DNA from: an uncultured Actinomycetes bacterium
Lineage (GTDB): Bacteria; Actinomycetota; Actinomycetes; Nanopelagicales; Nanopelagicaceae
DNA length: 46,315 nt
NCBI GenBank assembly: GCA_903852585.1
Contig: CAINRG010000005.1
Location: 1 to 46,315 of the forward strand
Direction: 5' to 3'
In this document: positions 1-8,565 of the stretch, in pieces
How the letters are laid out: every line of letters begins with the position of its first letter
Numbering within the stretch: the stretch's first letter is position 1
Position numbers and translations under genes: made by a program
Notes under the pieces: model-generated
Told to the model about the DNA's origin: nothing
The model's database searches: none
Seen by the model: the letters and a program-made list of their open reading frames with translations, nothing else

Positions 1-213
1 CCTTTGCCACGTTGTATTTCATTAGTAAATGAATCCGGCGGTGGAAAAATTGCAGCTGATTCGACAGAGGTAGCCGAAATACTCAATCATTGGCAGAGAG
101 ATCACGATGAGATTCTCGCCATACGCACGGCTGCACGCAGGTGGGCAGAGGCAAATCTTGATAGTGAGCGCGAATATGGCGCCTTTGTAGAAGGAATTCG
201 CACCCTTTCCTAG
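1..213 (+). CDS. Glycosyltransferase C-terminal end (partial)
   Basis: An open frame enters from the left edge and stops at TAG 211-213, giving about 70 residues. The stretch with a Gly-rich turn (ESGGGK), then an acidic segment resembling the loading helix, then a long amphipathic helix ending in AARRWAEANLD, resembles the C-terminal end of GT-B fold (group 1) glycosyltransferases. The active site lies outside the window. The next gene starts 13 bases downstream on the same strand and belongs to a nucleotide-sugar pathway, which fits a polysaccharide cluster. The assignment rests on a short tail and on context, so the family is tentative. Confidence 0.5.
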   Translation, partial: PLPRCISLVNESGGGKIAADSTEVAEILNHWQRDHDEILAIRTAARRWAEANLDSEREYGAFVEGIRTLS

Positions 214-226
214 ATAGACTTCCAGC

Positions 227-823
227 GTGACTGTTCGAATTGCTCCCGGCGCAGATATTGATCCCAGCGCAAAAATCGGTGATGGAAGTTCTGTTTGGCA
301 TCTTGCGCAGGTTCGCGATAACGCCGTTCTTGGAACCAATTGCATCATCGGTCGCGGTGCATATATCGGAAGCGGTGCAACCCTTGGCGATAACTGCAAG
401 GTTCAAAATTATGCACTCGTGTACGAACCAGCAAAGTTAGGAAACGGTGTCTTCATCGGACCTGCTGTTGTTCTCACAAATGATCATTTTCCTCGCGCGG
501 TAAATCCTGATGGCACTCTCAAAAGCGCCTCGGATTGGGATGCCGTGGGAGTCACTATTGGCGATGGAGCATCTATTGGTGCCCGCGCGGTCTGCGTTGC
601 CCCAGTCACTATTGGTGCTTGGTCGCTTGTCGCAGCAGGCTCAGTTGTGACAAAAGATGTCCCCGAATACGCCCTTGTGGCGGGAGTCCCAGCAAAACGT
701 CTTCGTTGGGTGGGTCGCGCAGGCCTTCCGCTGGAGGAAATTGGAGATAATCGCTTTCGTTGTCCAGAGACTGGATCGACGTACAAAGAAGTAGAACCAG
801 ACAAGCTCGTCCTCGAGCACTGA
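227..823 (+). CDS. wbpD: WbpD/WlbB-like UDP-amino-sugar N-acetyltransferase
   Basis: A 198-residue left-handed beta-helix acyltransferase. Hexapeptide repeats (pattern I-G-x-G-x-x) run from about residue 8 to 150, ending in the usual AGVPAK motif, followed by a short C-terminal extension (RCPETG) typical of WbpD/WlbB. The family transfers acetyl from acetyl-CoA to the 3-amino group of UDP-2-acetamido-3-amino-glucuronate. A His within TNDHFPRA is a candidate catalytic base. The start is GTG at 227, 13 bases after the previous stop. The downstream aminotransferase, oxidoreductase and dehydrogenase are the other enzymes of the same pathway, which strengthens the call. Substrate specificity is inferred from family and neighbours. 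Confidence 0.8.
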   Translation: MTVRIAPGADIDPSAKIGDGSSVWHLAQVRDNAVLGTNCIIGRGAYIGSGATLGDNCKVQNYALVYEPAKLGNGVFIGPAVVLTNDHFPRAVNPDGTLKSASDWDAVGVTIGDGASIGARAVCVAPVTIGAWSLVAAGSVVTKDVPEYALVAGVPAKRLRWVGRAGLPLEEIGDNRFRCPETGSTYKEVEPDKLVLEH

Positions 824-837
824 ACGAACGGACAGAA

Positions 838-1920
838 ATGATTCCAGCAGCTAAGCCGATAATCGGAGATGAAGAGCGCGAAGCAGTCGACCGCGTCTTG
901 CGTTCTGGAATGTTGGCTCAAGGTCCTGAAGTAAAGGCATTCGAAGAAGAATTCTCAGCAACTGTTGGTGGACGCCATTGTGTTGCAATGAACTCTGGAA
1001 CATCAGGTCTTCACCTTGGATTTATCGCCGCCGGTATTGAACGCGGGGATGAAGTAATCGTTCCTTCATTCTCTTTTGCTGCAACAGCAAACTCTGTCGC
1101 TCTCGCTGGCGCTACCCCAATTTTTGCTGATATTGATCCTCGGACTTTTAATATGGATCCTGATCACGTTGAAACTCTCATCACAAAGAAGACTAAGGCA
1201 ATCATGCCTGTGCACCTTTATGGACATATAGCTGCGATGGATCGCTACGAAGAAATTTCAAGTAAGTATGGCGTCAAGATTATTGAAGATGCCGCGCAAG
1301 GTCACCTTGCCTCACTTAATGGTCGCAATGCCGGAGAATTTGGCGTCTGCGCAACATTCTCTTTCTACCCAACAAAGAATATGACCGCAGGAGAAGGCGG
1401 AATGGTTGTTACTGATGACGCTGAGGTTGCACGGATGTTGCGTCTTCTGCGAAACCAAGGACAAGAGATTCGTTACCAGAATGAAGTTGTCGGATTTAAT
1501 ACCCGCATGACAGATATCCATGCTGCAATCGGCCGAGTGCAACTTCGAAAGCTTCCAGGATGGACAAGACAACGCCAAGAAAATGCTGCATACCTTGACG
1601 CAAATATAAAGGGAGTAGTTGTTCCATTCGTACAACCTGGCTCAACTCACTCTTACCACCAATACACAGTACGAGTTCCAGGTGCATCTTCTGAAAAACG
1701 TGATGCATTTATGAAGGCTCTCTCCGATCGTGGCGTAGGTTCTGGCGTTTACTACCCAACACCCATCCACCGTCTCAAGTCATTTAATCTCACACTCGAT
1801 CTTCCACAGACCGAGTTGCTTGCAAAGGAATGTGTCTCTCTTCCTGTTCATCCTTCTCTGTCGAGCGAAGATCTCAAGACAATCGCCACAGCAGTGAATG
1901 AAGCAGCGGCTGCTCGTTAA
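838..1920 (+). CDS. wbpE: WbpE-like PLP-dependent sugar aminotransferase (DegT/DnrJ/EryC1)
   Basis: A 360-residue aminotransferase of the DegT/DnrJ/EryC1/StrS family, which transfers an amino group from glutamate to a keto sugar nucleotide in the cytosol. Visible motifs are the substrate and cofactor loop MNSGTSGLH, the aspartate in EDAAQGH, and the PLP-binding lysine in SFYPTKNMTAGEGG. The frame is open from 760, but that would overlap the previous gene by 64 bases. ATG 838 begins the conserved IPAAKP start and lies 14 bases after the preceding stop. In this cluster it would convert the 3-keto product of the WbpB-like enzyme to a 3-amino sugar. The stop codon overlaps the next ATG by one base. 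Confidence 0.85.
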   Translation: MIPAAKPIIGDEEREAVDRVLRSGMLAQGPEVKAFEEEFSATVGGRHCVAMNSGTSGLHLGFIAAGIERGDEVIVPSFSFAATANSVALAGATPIFADIDPRTFNMDPDHVETLITKKTKAIMPVHLYGHIAAMDRYEEISSKYGVKIIEDAAQGHLASLNGRNAGEFGVCATFSFYPTKNMTAGEGGMVVTDDAEVARMLRLLRNQGQEIRYQNEVVGFNTRMTDIHAAIGRVQLRKLPGWTRQRQENAAYLDANIKGVVVPFVQPGSTHSYHQYTVRVPGASSEKRDAFMKALSDRGVGSGVYYPTPIHRLKSFNLTLDLPQTELLAKECVSLPVHPSLSSEDLKTIATAVNEAAAAR

Positions 1921-2918
1921 TGGCTAAAGAACTTCGCGCAGGCCTTGTTGGACTAGGCATGATGGGTCGCCACCATGCACGCGTTCTTGGCTCACTTGAT
2001 GGTGTTGAACTCGTCGCTGTCTGCGATCCCATGGGTGATGCTCATAATGTCGCCGGTGGTCGTCCTGTTTTCACTCAAGTTTCTGAACTTATCGCCGCAG
2101 GAATTGATTATGCGATGGTTGCAGCACCCACTGCATTCCACGAAGAGCTCGCACTAGAACTTGCTGCTGCAGGAATTCACGCTCTTATTGAAAAGCCATT
2201 AGCCGTTGATACTCCTGCTGCAAAGCGCATCCAAGAAGCTTTTGCCGCAAAAGGACTTGTTGGCGCTGTCGGACATATTGAGCGATACAACCCAGCCTTA
2301 CAACAACTCCGTGCGCGCCTTGATAAAGGTGAGCTCGGTGCGGTTTACCAAATTGCTACTCGGCGTCAGGGACCATTTCCTGCACGTATCGCAGATGTGG
2401 GCGTCATTAAAGATCTTGCAACACACGATATTGACTCAACTGCGTGGGTTGCTCGTTCACGATTTGTTTCTGTCTCCGCCCAAACTGCACATAAATCCGG
2501 ACGTCCACACGAAGATATGGTCGCAGCGGTCGGAAAGCTTGAAAACGGAATTATCACAAATCATCTTGTTAACTGGCTAACACCATTTAAGGAGCGCCTC
2601 ACAATCGTGACTGGTGAACGCGGTGCACTTGTTGCAGATACATTGACTGCCGACCTTACTTTTTACGCAAATGCATCTGTAGATACCGAATGGGATTCTG
2701 TTGCAGCATTCCGTGGTGTTAGCGAGGGTGATGTGATTCGCTATGCATTCTCCAAGCCAGAGCCACTTCGCACAGAACACGAAGCATTCCGTGATGCTGT
2801 TCTTGGCCTTCCTGGTGCTGTGGATCGCATTGTTACGATGGAGCAAGGACTTGCAACTGTTGCTGTTGCATCAGCAATGATTGAAAGCTCCCAAAACCAA
2901 AAAGTGATAACGCTCTAA
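1920..2918 (+). CDS. wbpB: WbpB-like Gfo/Idh/MocA oxidoreductase
   Basis: A 332-residue NAD(P)-dependent oxidoreductase. The N-terminal Rossmann fold has GLVGLGMMGRHH. The family EKP motif (IEKPLAVD) is near residue 93, followed by the substrate-binding C-terminal domain. In the WbpA-B-E-D pathway this enzyme oxidises C3 of UDP-N-acetylglucosaminuronate before transamination. Its ATG overlaps the previous stop in a TAATG junction, which suggests translational coupling. The sugar specificity is read from the neighbours, since Gfo/Idh/MocA enzymes act on many substrates. Confidence 0.8.
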   Translation: MAKELRAGLVGLGMMGRHHARVLGSLDGVELVAVCDPMGDAHNVAGGRPVFTQVSELIAAGIDYAMVAAPTAFHEELALELAAAGIHALIEKPLAVDTPAAKRIQEAFAAKGLVGAVGHIERYNPALQQLRARLDKGELGAVYQIATRRQGPFPARIADVGVIKDLATHDIDSTAWVARSRFVSVSAQTAHKSGRPHEDMVAAVGKLENGIITNHLVNWLTPFKERLTIVTGERGALVADTLTADLTFYANASVDTEWDSVAAFRGVSEGDVIRYAFSKPEPLRTEHEAFRDAVLGLPGAVDRIVTMEQGLATVAVASAMIESSQNQKVITL

Positions 2919-2968
2919 AGCAGGATTCAATTAAGTAAAGAAAATAGGAAAGAGAAAGCGGCTCACGT

Positions 2969-4264
2969 ATGAAAATCGCAGTTGTAGCACTCGGAAAGAT
3001 TGGTCTTCCTTTGGCGGTTCAATTCGCCAAGAAAGGTCACCATGTCATTGGCTGCGATGTAAATCCAAAGACTGTTGAGCTCGTCAATGCCGGAACCGAG
3101 CCATTCCCAGGCGAGGCACACCTAGATACATACATGAAGGAAGTTGTTGGTTCAGGTCATCTCACAGCAACAACCGATACGACTTCAGCTGTTGCCGAAT
3201 CCGAGGCAGTTGTCATCGTCGTTCCCCTATTTGTTGATAACGATGGAGTACCTGATTTTGGGTGGATGGATGAAGCGACTGAGAATATTGCTGCTGGCCT
3301 AAAGCCTGGCACCCTTGTTTCGTACGAAACAACTCTTCCGGTCGGAACAACTCGTAATCGCTTTGCAAAAGCACTCGAAAAAGGTTCTGGTCTTGTTGCA
3401 GGTAAAGATTTTCATCTTGTCTTCTCGCCCGAGCGCGTTTTGACTGGCCGTGTCTTTGCCGATCTACGCAAATATCCAAAACTTGTTGGTGGCATCAATG
3501 AGACATCCACTGCAGCTGGTGTGAAGTTTTATGAAGCGGTTCTTGATTTTGATGATCGTCCGGACCTGACAGAAAAAAATGGTGTTTGGGATCTTGGAAC
3601 CTCAGAAGCATCTGAAATGGCAAAGCTTGCTGAAACAACCTATCGCGATGTCAATATTGCACTTGCAAACCAATTTGCGATATTTGCAGAGGGTGCCAAT
3701 ATCGATATAGCCAAAGTTATTGCGGCATCAAACTCCCAGCCGTACAGCCATATTCACCAACCAGGTATTGCAGTGGGCGGCCATTGCATTCCCATCTACC
3801 CACGTTTTTACCTATGGAATGACCCTGAAGCAACTGTTGTTCGTGCAGCACGTGAAGCAAATGCCGGAATGCCGGCGCACGCTGTCTCACTTCTCTCATC
3901 AGCATTGGGTTCACTCCAAGGAAAGAAGGTTGTTGTCCTTGGAATTTCTTATCGCGGTGGCGTCAAAGAGTCAGCATTCTCAGGAGTCTTTGGAACAGTA
4001 ACTGCACTTAAGGCACAGGGTGCTGATGTTGTTGTTCACGATCCCATGTATACAGATGAAGAATCAACAAGACTCGGATTTACGCCATATGCACTGGGCG
4101 GAAGTGTTGATGCAGTTATTTTGCAAGCCGATCACGCTGAATATAAATCCCTCACATCAAAGGATTTCCCTGGCGTGAAGGCAGTCGTGGATGGGCGACG
4201 AGCAATGAACCCTGCAAACTTTGCTGGAGTCGATTTCCGCGTTATCGGAGCCCCTGCTCGTTAA
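2969..4264 (+). CDS. wbpA: WbpA-like nucleotide-sugar dehydrogenase (UDP-GlcNAc to uronate)
   Basis: A 431-residue UDP-glucose/GDP-mannose dehydrogenase family protein. It has an N-terminal Rossmann motif (ALGKIGLPLA), the VVPLFVD and SPERV segments, a central dimerisation helix, and the catalytic cysteine in GGHCIP near residue 275. The C-terminal UDP-binding domain contains SYRGGVKE. The family performs the two-step NAD-dependent oxidation of a C6 hydroxyl to a carboxylate, here probably on UDP-GlcNAc. With the three upstream genes it completes a route toward UDP-2,3-diacetamido-2,3-dideoxyglucuronate. ATG 2969 follows a 50-base gap. Its TAA shares four bases (TTAA) with the stop of the convergent glycosyltransferase. 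Confidence 0.83.
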   Translation: MKIAVVALGKIGLPLAVQFAKKGHHVIGCDVNPKTVELVNAGTEPFPGEAHLDTYMKEVVGSGHLTATTDTTSAVAESEAVVIVVPLFVDNDGVPDFGWMDEATENIAAGLKPGTLVSYETTLPVGTTRNRFAKALEKGSGLVAGKDFHLVFSPERVLTGRVFADLRKYPKLVGGINETSTAAGVKFYEAVLDFDDRPDLTEKNGVWDLGTSEASEMAKLAETTYRDVNIALANQFAIFAEGANIDIAKVIAASNSQPYSHIHQPGIAVGGHCIPIYPRFYLWNDPEATVVRAAREANAGMPAHAVSLLSSALGSLQGKKVVVLGISYRGGVKESAFSGVFGTVTALKAQGADVVVHDPMYTDEESTRLGFTPYALGGSVDAVILQADHAEYKSLTSKDFPGVKAVVDGRRAMNPANFAGVDFRVIGAPAR

Positions 4265-5583
4265 TTGATAATAAAGGGCATGTGAGCACGCGCATCTGGG
4301 CTCACTGAAGCAATTCTGTTGTAGATCGCAATGAGGTGCTCTGCTTGGCGCTCCCATGAACGTTCGCTCAAGATTTCTGGTGTGTAGACCGCCGTGTAAT
4401 GGGATTTATTTGCAAGGACTGCTCTGACTGCTCGGATCACATCATCAGTATTTTCTGCGATAAATACTTCTCCGTTGCCGAGGCGACGAACTTCAGCTCC
4501 CATGGTGCGGACATCGCTCACTACGATGGGTAAACGAGCCTGCATATACTCGCCAAATTTTGTAATGAGTGAGATCTCATGATTGAGCTTGTGGTGAATG
4601 GGAATTAATCCGATATCTGCAGTTGAAAGATATGAAACAAGTTCTGCATTGGGAACGTATGGTAGAACGTGGAATCGACCTTCTAAATCGGCGAACTCCG
4701 TTTTATAGTGAATAACAGTCGCATTTGTTGGATTTGCAATAAGTGCAAGGTGTACATCCGGCATTTTGCGGAGTGCAGCAAGAACATCACCAATTCCTCG
4801 CTGAGGAGCAACTGCTCCACTGTAAACAAGAAGCGGGACGCCAGAATCAATTCCGCAATCGCTTCGAAGATTGCGCTTTGACGGCTGCTGCCCTTCCACA
4901 AGCGGATCATTTGCAACGATATCGGGGGCCTTTGTAATACCCAGATGTGGCATTAAAAGCTCATTCATGCCATCGCTCACTGAAAGTATGGCTTGTGAAA
5001 CTTGAGCAAATTTCTTCTCTTGGTTTGTATATAACTTTGCAAGAGGTTTGTTGAGATGCGCAACACCTGGAACATATTCGTGAGCATCATAAACAAGGGC
5101 TGCCGTATGACCCTTTGCTGCGAGTGCTTCCACAAGTGCTCCTGCAATAGGAAGGGCGGTGTAATCATGGGCATGAATAACATGAGGTTTGAAATCAAGA
5201 GCGATTGGGGTTGCAACTTTTACCGCACGGCCATAGTTTGGAATTCCTGGTTCGCGCACTGGAAGAAAACGGGCTTCTGCGCGACGCTTGTAATATCGAA
5301 GACGGCGTAAGACTTTTGCAAGAAAATCTTGAGTAATCACAGGCTTTAATCCAACACGTTTGATTTTTGCATAACCTATTGAGATTTGATCATCTTTAGG
5401 TTGGGATGAAGCCCCAATGACCAGGACATCCCATCCTGCATTTCCAAGCGACCATGCACATTTGAGAACTCGTGAATCCTCAACGACAGAATTCAAAACG
5501 ATATGAAGTGTGCGAGGTGATTGTGAACTCTTTCCGTCCTGAGAATTGAGGGATAGCGCTGAATTTTCTGGCGTATTTCCCAT
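4261..5583 (-). CDS. Glycosyltransferase family 4-like protein
   Basis: A 440-residue GT-B glycosyltransferase, presumably cytosolic or peripheral to the membrane, using a nucleotide sugar to extend a surface polysaccharide. HAHDYTALP around residue 140 marks the end of the N-terminal acceptor domain. The C-terminal domain starts near VPLLVYSGAVAPQRGIGD, and a later ISLITKFGEYMQARLPIVVSD segment corresponds to the donor-binding E-x7-E region. ATG 5583 is preceded by the -10 hexamer TAGATT (5590-5595) with exactly six bases between, so the mRNA is probably leaderless. It converges on the wbpA-like gene with a 4-base overlap. Donor and acceptor are unknown. Confidence 0.78.
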   Translation of the reverse strand: MGNTPENSALSLNSQDGKSSQSPRTLHIVLNSVVEDSRVLKCAWSLGNAGWDVLVIGASSQPKDDQISIGYAKIKRVGLKPVITQDFLAKVLRRLRYYKRRAEARFLPVREPGIPNYGRAVKVATPIALDFKPHVIHAHDYTALPIAGALVEALAAKGHTAALVYDAHEYVPGVAHLNKPLAKLYTNQEKKFAQVSQAILSVSDGMNELLMPHLGITKAPDIVANDPLVEGQQPSKRNLRSDCGIDSGVPLLVYSGAVAPQRGIGDVLAALRKMPDVHLALIANPTNATVIHYKTEFADLEGRFHVLPYVPNAELVSYLSTADIGLIPIHHKLNHEISLITKFGEYMQARLPIVVSDVRTMGAEVRRLGNGEVFIAENTDDVIRAVRAVLANKSHYTAVYTPEILSERSWERQAEHLIAIYNRIASVSPDARAHMPFIIN

Positions 5584-5630
5584 GGGCAGAATCTACTAAT
5601 AAAGGATGCAAGGTGTACGGTTAATGAACC

Positions 5631-6917
5631 ATGAAGTTTCCTGAGAGTCTAAAACCTTCACAATTTCTTCCGGTGCGAGCTGACTATTCGAACTTAAAGA
5701 GAAGTTGGAGAGTAGATTTTCTTGCAGGAATCACTGTCGGAATTGTTGCCCTCCCTCTTGCTCTGGCTTTTGGAATTACAACCGGCGCAGGGGCTTCTGC
5801 AGGCCTCATCACTGCAGTTCTAGCCGGAGTAATTGCAGCAATCTTCGGAGGATCTCATCTTCAGGTGAGCGGACCAACAGGTGCGATGACTGTCGTTCTT
5901 GTTCCTATCGTCGCCCAACATGGAGTTCTCGTCCTCGCACCTCTTGGTATAGCTGCCGGATTACTCGTCATTTCTTTTGGTCTCTGTGGAGTTGGCTCCC
6001 TCATAAACAAAGTTCCTTGGTCTGTCATGGAAGGCTTCACTCTTGGGATTGCAATGGTGATTGGCTTGCAGCAACTTCCCATGGCCCTTGGAATTGAAAA
6101 AGCACGAGGGGATAGAACTCTTGCGGTTGCCTGGGGAACAATCCGAAACTCACTTCATGCAGGAGTACATTGGAGTTCACTTGCAATTGTTTTAGCAACG
6201 CTCACAATCAAATTTGCTACTCCGCACCTTTTAAAGTTATTGAAAATTTCGGTTTTTATTCCAGGAAGTTTTCTCTCAATTGTAATTATGACTTCACTTC
6301 TCTGGGAAGCCCATGTCGCAAAGGTAGGCAGCATCCCGCATACGTTGATTAACACCCATCACACCTCCTTGAGTTTGCAGGGCATGACGGCTATTGCTTT
6401 CTTATACGCTGCTTTTTCCATCGCTGCCCTCTCTGGAATCGAATCGCTCCTATCTGCTCGCGTTGCCGATCAGATGGCACATCATCGTGGCCTGACAAAA
6501 ACTCTTCCCAACCGAGAACTCTTTGGTCAAGGCGTTGCAACATTAGTTGCATCCGCTTTGGGAGGAATTCCAGCCACTGGCGCTATCGCTCGAACAAGCG
6601 TCAATGTACGCTCTGGGGCGAGCACCCGATTTGCCGCGATTGTTCACTCACTTTTCATCATTGTTGTAATGACTTCACTTGGTTCTGTCATTGCCCATGT
6701 TCCCACCGCAACACTTGCGGCAGTTCTGATTGGGACATCCATTCGTATCGCAAACCCGATACGCATGCGCGAATTATTAAGAACCACCGGCTTCGATGAA
6801 GTTGTTCTGGTTGTAACAGCACTTTCGGTTCTTCTCATTGACTTAATTTGGGGTATTGCAATTGGCATTGCACTTCACTTAATTTTTACTCGATTTTTAA
6901 AGAAAAAAGTGAATTAG
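5631..6917 (+). CDS. SulP/SLC26 family anion transporter without STAS domain
   Basis: A 428-residue integral membrane protein of the SulP family, which moves sulfate, bicarbonate or related anions. The N-terminus has the family signature (DFLAGITVGIVALPLALAFG), the conserved VSGPTGAM near residue 85, and about ten to twelve hydrophobic segments to the end. Typical SulP proteins carry a cytoplasmic C-terminal STAS domain of roughly 120 residues. This one ends in FLKKKVN right after the last membrane helix, so STAS is absent. No frameshift explains the loss, because the stop is followed at once by the convergent gene. A -10-like TACGGT lies nine bases before the ATG. The substrate cannot be told. 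Confidence 0.85.
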   Translation: MKFPESLKPSQFLPVRADYSNLKRSWRVDFLAGITVGIVALPLALAFGITTGAGASAGLITAVLAGVIAAIFGGSHLQVSGPTGAMTVVLVPIVAQHGVLVLAPLGIAAGLLVISFGLCGVGSLINKVPWSVMEGFTLGIAMVIGLQQLPMALGIEKARGDRTLAVAWGTIRNSLHAGVHWSSLAIVLATLTIKFATPHLLKLLKISVFIPGSFLSIVIMTSLLWEAHVAKVGSIPHTLINTHHTSLSLQGMTAIAFLYAAFSIAALSGIESLLSARVADQMAHHRGLTKTLPNRELFGQGVATLVASALGGIPATGAIARTSVNVRSGASTRFAAIVHSLFIIVVMTSLGSVIAHVPTATLAAVLIGTSIRIANPIRMRELLRTTGFDEVVLVVTALSVLLIDLIWGIAIGIALHLIFTRFLKKKVN

Positions 6918-7294
6918 CCAAGTGCGACAGTGACAGCAACGATGATTGCTGTGAGCAAAACTGCCTGACCAAGAAGTGTGAGTGCGGTTTTGCGATCGGC
7001 TGCACGTTGTTCTGGCGTTAAAACTTTTGTAATTGCCCCTACTTTTCCAAAGTTAAATGCACCCATAAATCCAAAAGCGAGGCAGAACTTCTTTCGGGAT
7101 TGAACAAAGCCAATAGAGAAAACAAAGGCTGGAAGAGCGATGCTTAAGCGATCAAATCGTGTTGCGTGATTCTGGGTATAGCTTGCAAGAGTCACAATTG
7201 AAAGAACACAGCCGAGCCACATAACAATACGGCGACGACGAATTTCTGCCGGACCTATGTTGCAGGTACCCGGGATGTAAGAGGAATCAGCCAT
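6914..7294 (-). CDS. Small membrane protein, unknown function
   Basis: A 126-residue protein with about three to four hydrophobic segments (around residues 25-40, 52-64 and 105-125) and a charged segment with LTPEQRAADRKTA near residue 93. I recognise no family. Its ATG overlaps the stop of a 47-residue upstream gene by one base (TAATG), and that gene starts three bases after the cystathionine synthase-like gene, so all three are probably one transcript. The 3' end overlaps the SulP gene by four bases. Function is unknown; the operon could link it to sulfur amino acid metabolism, but this is only context. Confidence 0.65.
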   Translation of the reverse strand: MADSSYIPGTCNIGPAEIRRRRIVMWLGCVLSIVTLASYTQNHATRFDRLSIALPAFVFSIGFVQSRKKFCLAFGFMGAFNFGKVGAITKVLTPEQRAADRKTALTLLGQAVLLTAIIVAVTVALG

Positions 7295-7437
7295 TAGAGA
7301 GCGTGCTCTTCATCCTCAAAAACTTCATTGCTGTCCTGCTCATTTTGATCAAGCCATTGAAAGAGAGTCTTGAGTGCGCCAAAGATCAACGCAAGAAGTG
7401 CGAAGAGGCCAAAGAGGCGGCGAATAGCTTTGAACAT
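7294..7437 (-). CDS. 47-residue single-pass membrane microprotein
   Basis: A short frame reading MFKAIRRLFGLFALLALIF, then a linker, then an acidic tail (NEVFEDEEHAL). It has one hydrophobic segment (residues 8-20) after a basic N-terminus, so an N-in single-pass topology is expected. It starts three bases after the upstream stop (7441-7443) and its TAA overlaps the ATG of the 126-residue gene by one base. That tight fit on both sides, with almost no unused sequence, is the main argument that it is real. No homologue is recognised. Confidence 0.6.
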   Translation of the reverse strand: MFKAIRRLFGLFALLALIFGALKTLFQWLDQNEQDSNEVFEDEEHAL

Positions 7438-7440
7438 GTC

Positions 7441-8556
7441 TTAATAATAGCCGAGGGCTGAATCGATATCGGCCCACAAGTCCTCGACATCCTCAATTCC
7501 CACAGAGAGTCTTATGAGATTTTCTGGAATGGAGGGGCTTTCTGCGCTCCAGCGATGGCGTCGTTCCCAAAGGGACTCCACGCCGCCCAAGGATGTTGCT
7601 AGAGAAATTAACGTCGATGCGCCACAAACTTTATCGGCATCGGCTGGTGTTCCATGAATTTCAAAACTGATGACCGCTCCAAAGCCCTTCATAAACTTCT
7701 TGGCTGTTTCATGATGCGGGTCTGAAGGCAATCCTGGATAACGAACCTTTGCAACCTTTGGGTGCTTGCTCAAACGATCCGCGAGTTCGAGTGCGCTTTC
7801 TTGAGATTGCTTCATACGAATTGCAAGTGTGCGAATTCCACGAAGAGCAAGCCAAGATTCAAATGGGCCTGGGATAGCTCCCCCAAGTTTGCGCTGTTCT
7901 TCAAGGCGAGTAAATAGAGCGCTGTCATTTGTTGAAAGTGAACCCATCAGAACATCGCTATGGCCTGAAAGAAATTTAGTAACTGAGTTCATGGAAATAT
8001 CGGCACCCATTGCAAGGGGTTGCTGATTGAGTGCAGTTGCAAAAGTATTATCGACACCAACTCCGATATTCATCATCTTTGCTGCGCCGATGATTGCTGG
8101 CAGATCAGCTACTTCCATTGCAGGGTTTGTTGGCGATTCCAACCAGAGCATTACCGTTCCAGGTAAGGCAGCCAGAACTTCATCAGTATTTGAAACATCC
8201 ACATATCGAACTTCGATGCGCTCTGCTTCAACTAACTTCTTCAAAAGTGACATCGTGCCGCTATATCCATGCTTGGATGCGGTAACAACTGCACCACGAG
8301 GCAAGATATTGAATACTGCAGATATTGCTGCCATGCCAGAACCGAAAACTAATGTGCGACCACCTTCAAGAGCCGAGATTGCATCTTCGAGAGCGCTCCA
8401 TGTTGGATTTCCATAACGCCCATAACCAACTTCATTGGGTGCATGGAATGTGGAGTTGAGAGAGATTGATGGATTGAGTTCGCCATCGGCAGTGATAGGT
8501 GGACGGCCCGCAGCAACAACAGCCGATGCTGGGCGCAATTTCTTCTGCTCGCTCAT
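7441..8556 (-). CDS. Cystathionine gamma-synthase/lyase family PLP enzyme
   Basis: A 371-residue Cys/Met-metabolism PLP enzyme (fold type I). Visible are YGRYGNPTW near residue 45, the cofactor loop FGSGMAAISA, the aspartate in GVDNTFATA, and the PLP lysine in NSVTKFLSGHSD near residue 190. Family members make or break cystathionine, or act as O-acylhomoserine sulfhydrylases; the exact reaction cannot be decided here. It follows the PatB/MalY-like gene by nine bases, so the two may run between cysteine and homocysteine. A -10 hexamer TAAGAT (8563-8568) sits six bases before ATG 8556 and overlaps the upstream stop codon, suggesting an internal leaderless promoter. Confidence 0.82.
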   Translation of the reverse strand: MSEQKKLRPASAVVAAGRPPITADGELNPSISLNSTFHAPNEVGYGRYGNPTWSALEDAISALEGGRTLVFGSGMAAISAVFNILPRGAVVTASKHGYSGTMSLLKKLVEAERIEVRYVDVSNTDEVLAALPGTVMLWLESPTNPAMEVADLPAIIGAAKMMNIGVGVDNTFATALNQQPLAMGADISMNSVTKFLSGHSDVLMGSLSTNDSALFTRLEEQRKLGGAIPGPFESWLALRGIRTLAIRMKQSQESALELADRLSKHPKVAKVRYPGLPSDPHHETAKKFMKGFGAVISFEIHGTPADADKVCGASTLISLATSLGGVESLWERRHRWSAESPSIPENLIRLSVGIEDVEDLWADIDSALGYY

Positions 8557-8565
8557 TCCAGAATC

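Noticed and set aside
760-837. N-terminal extension of the WbpE-like aminotransferase
   Set aside because: It would overlap the wbpD coding end by 64 bases and does not resemble the family; ATG 838 begins the conserved sequence.
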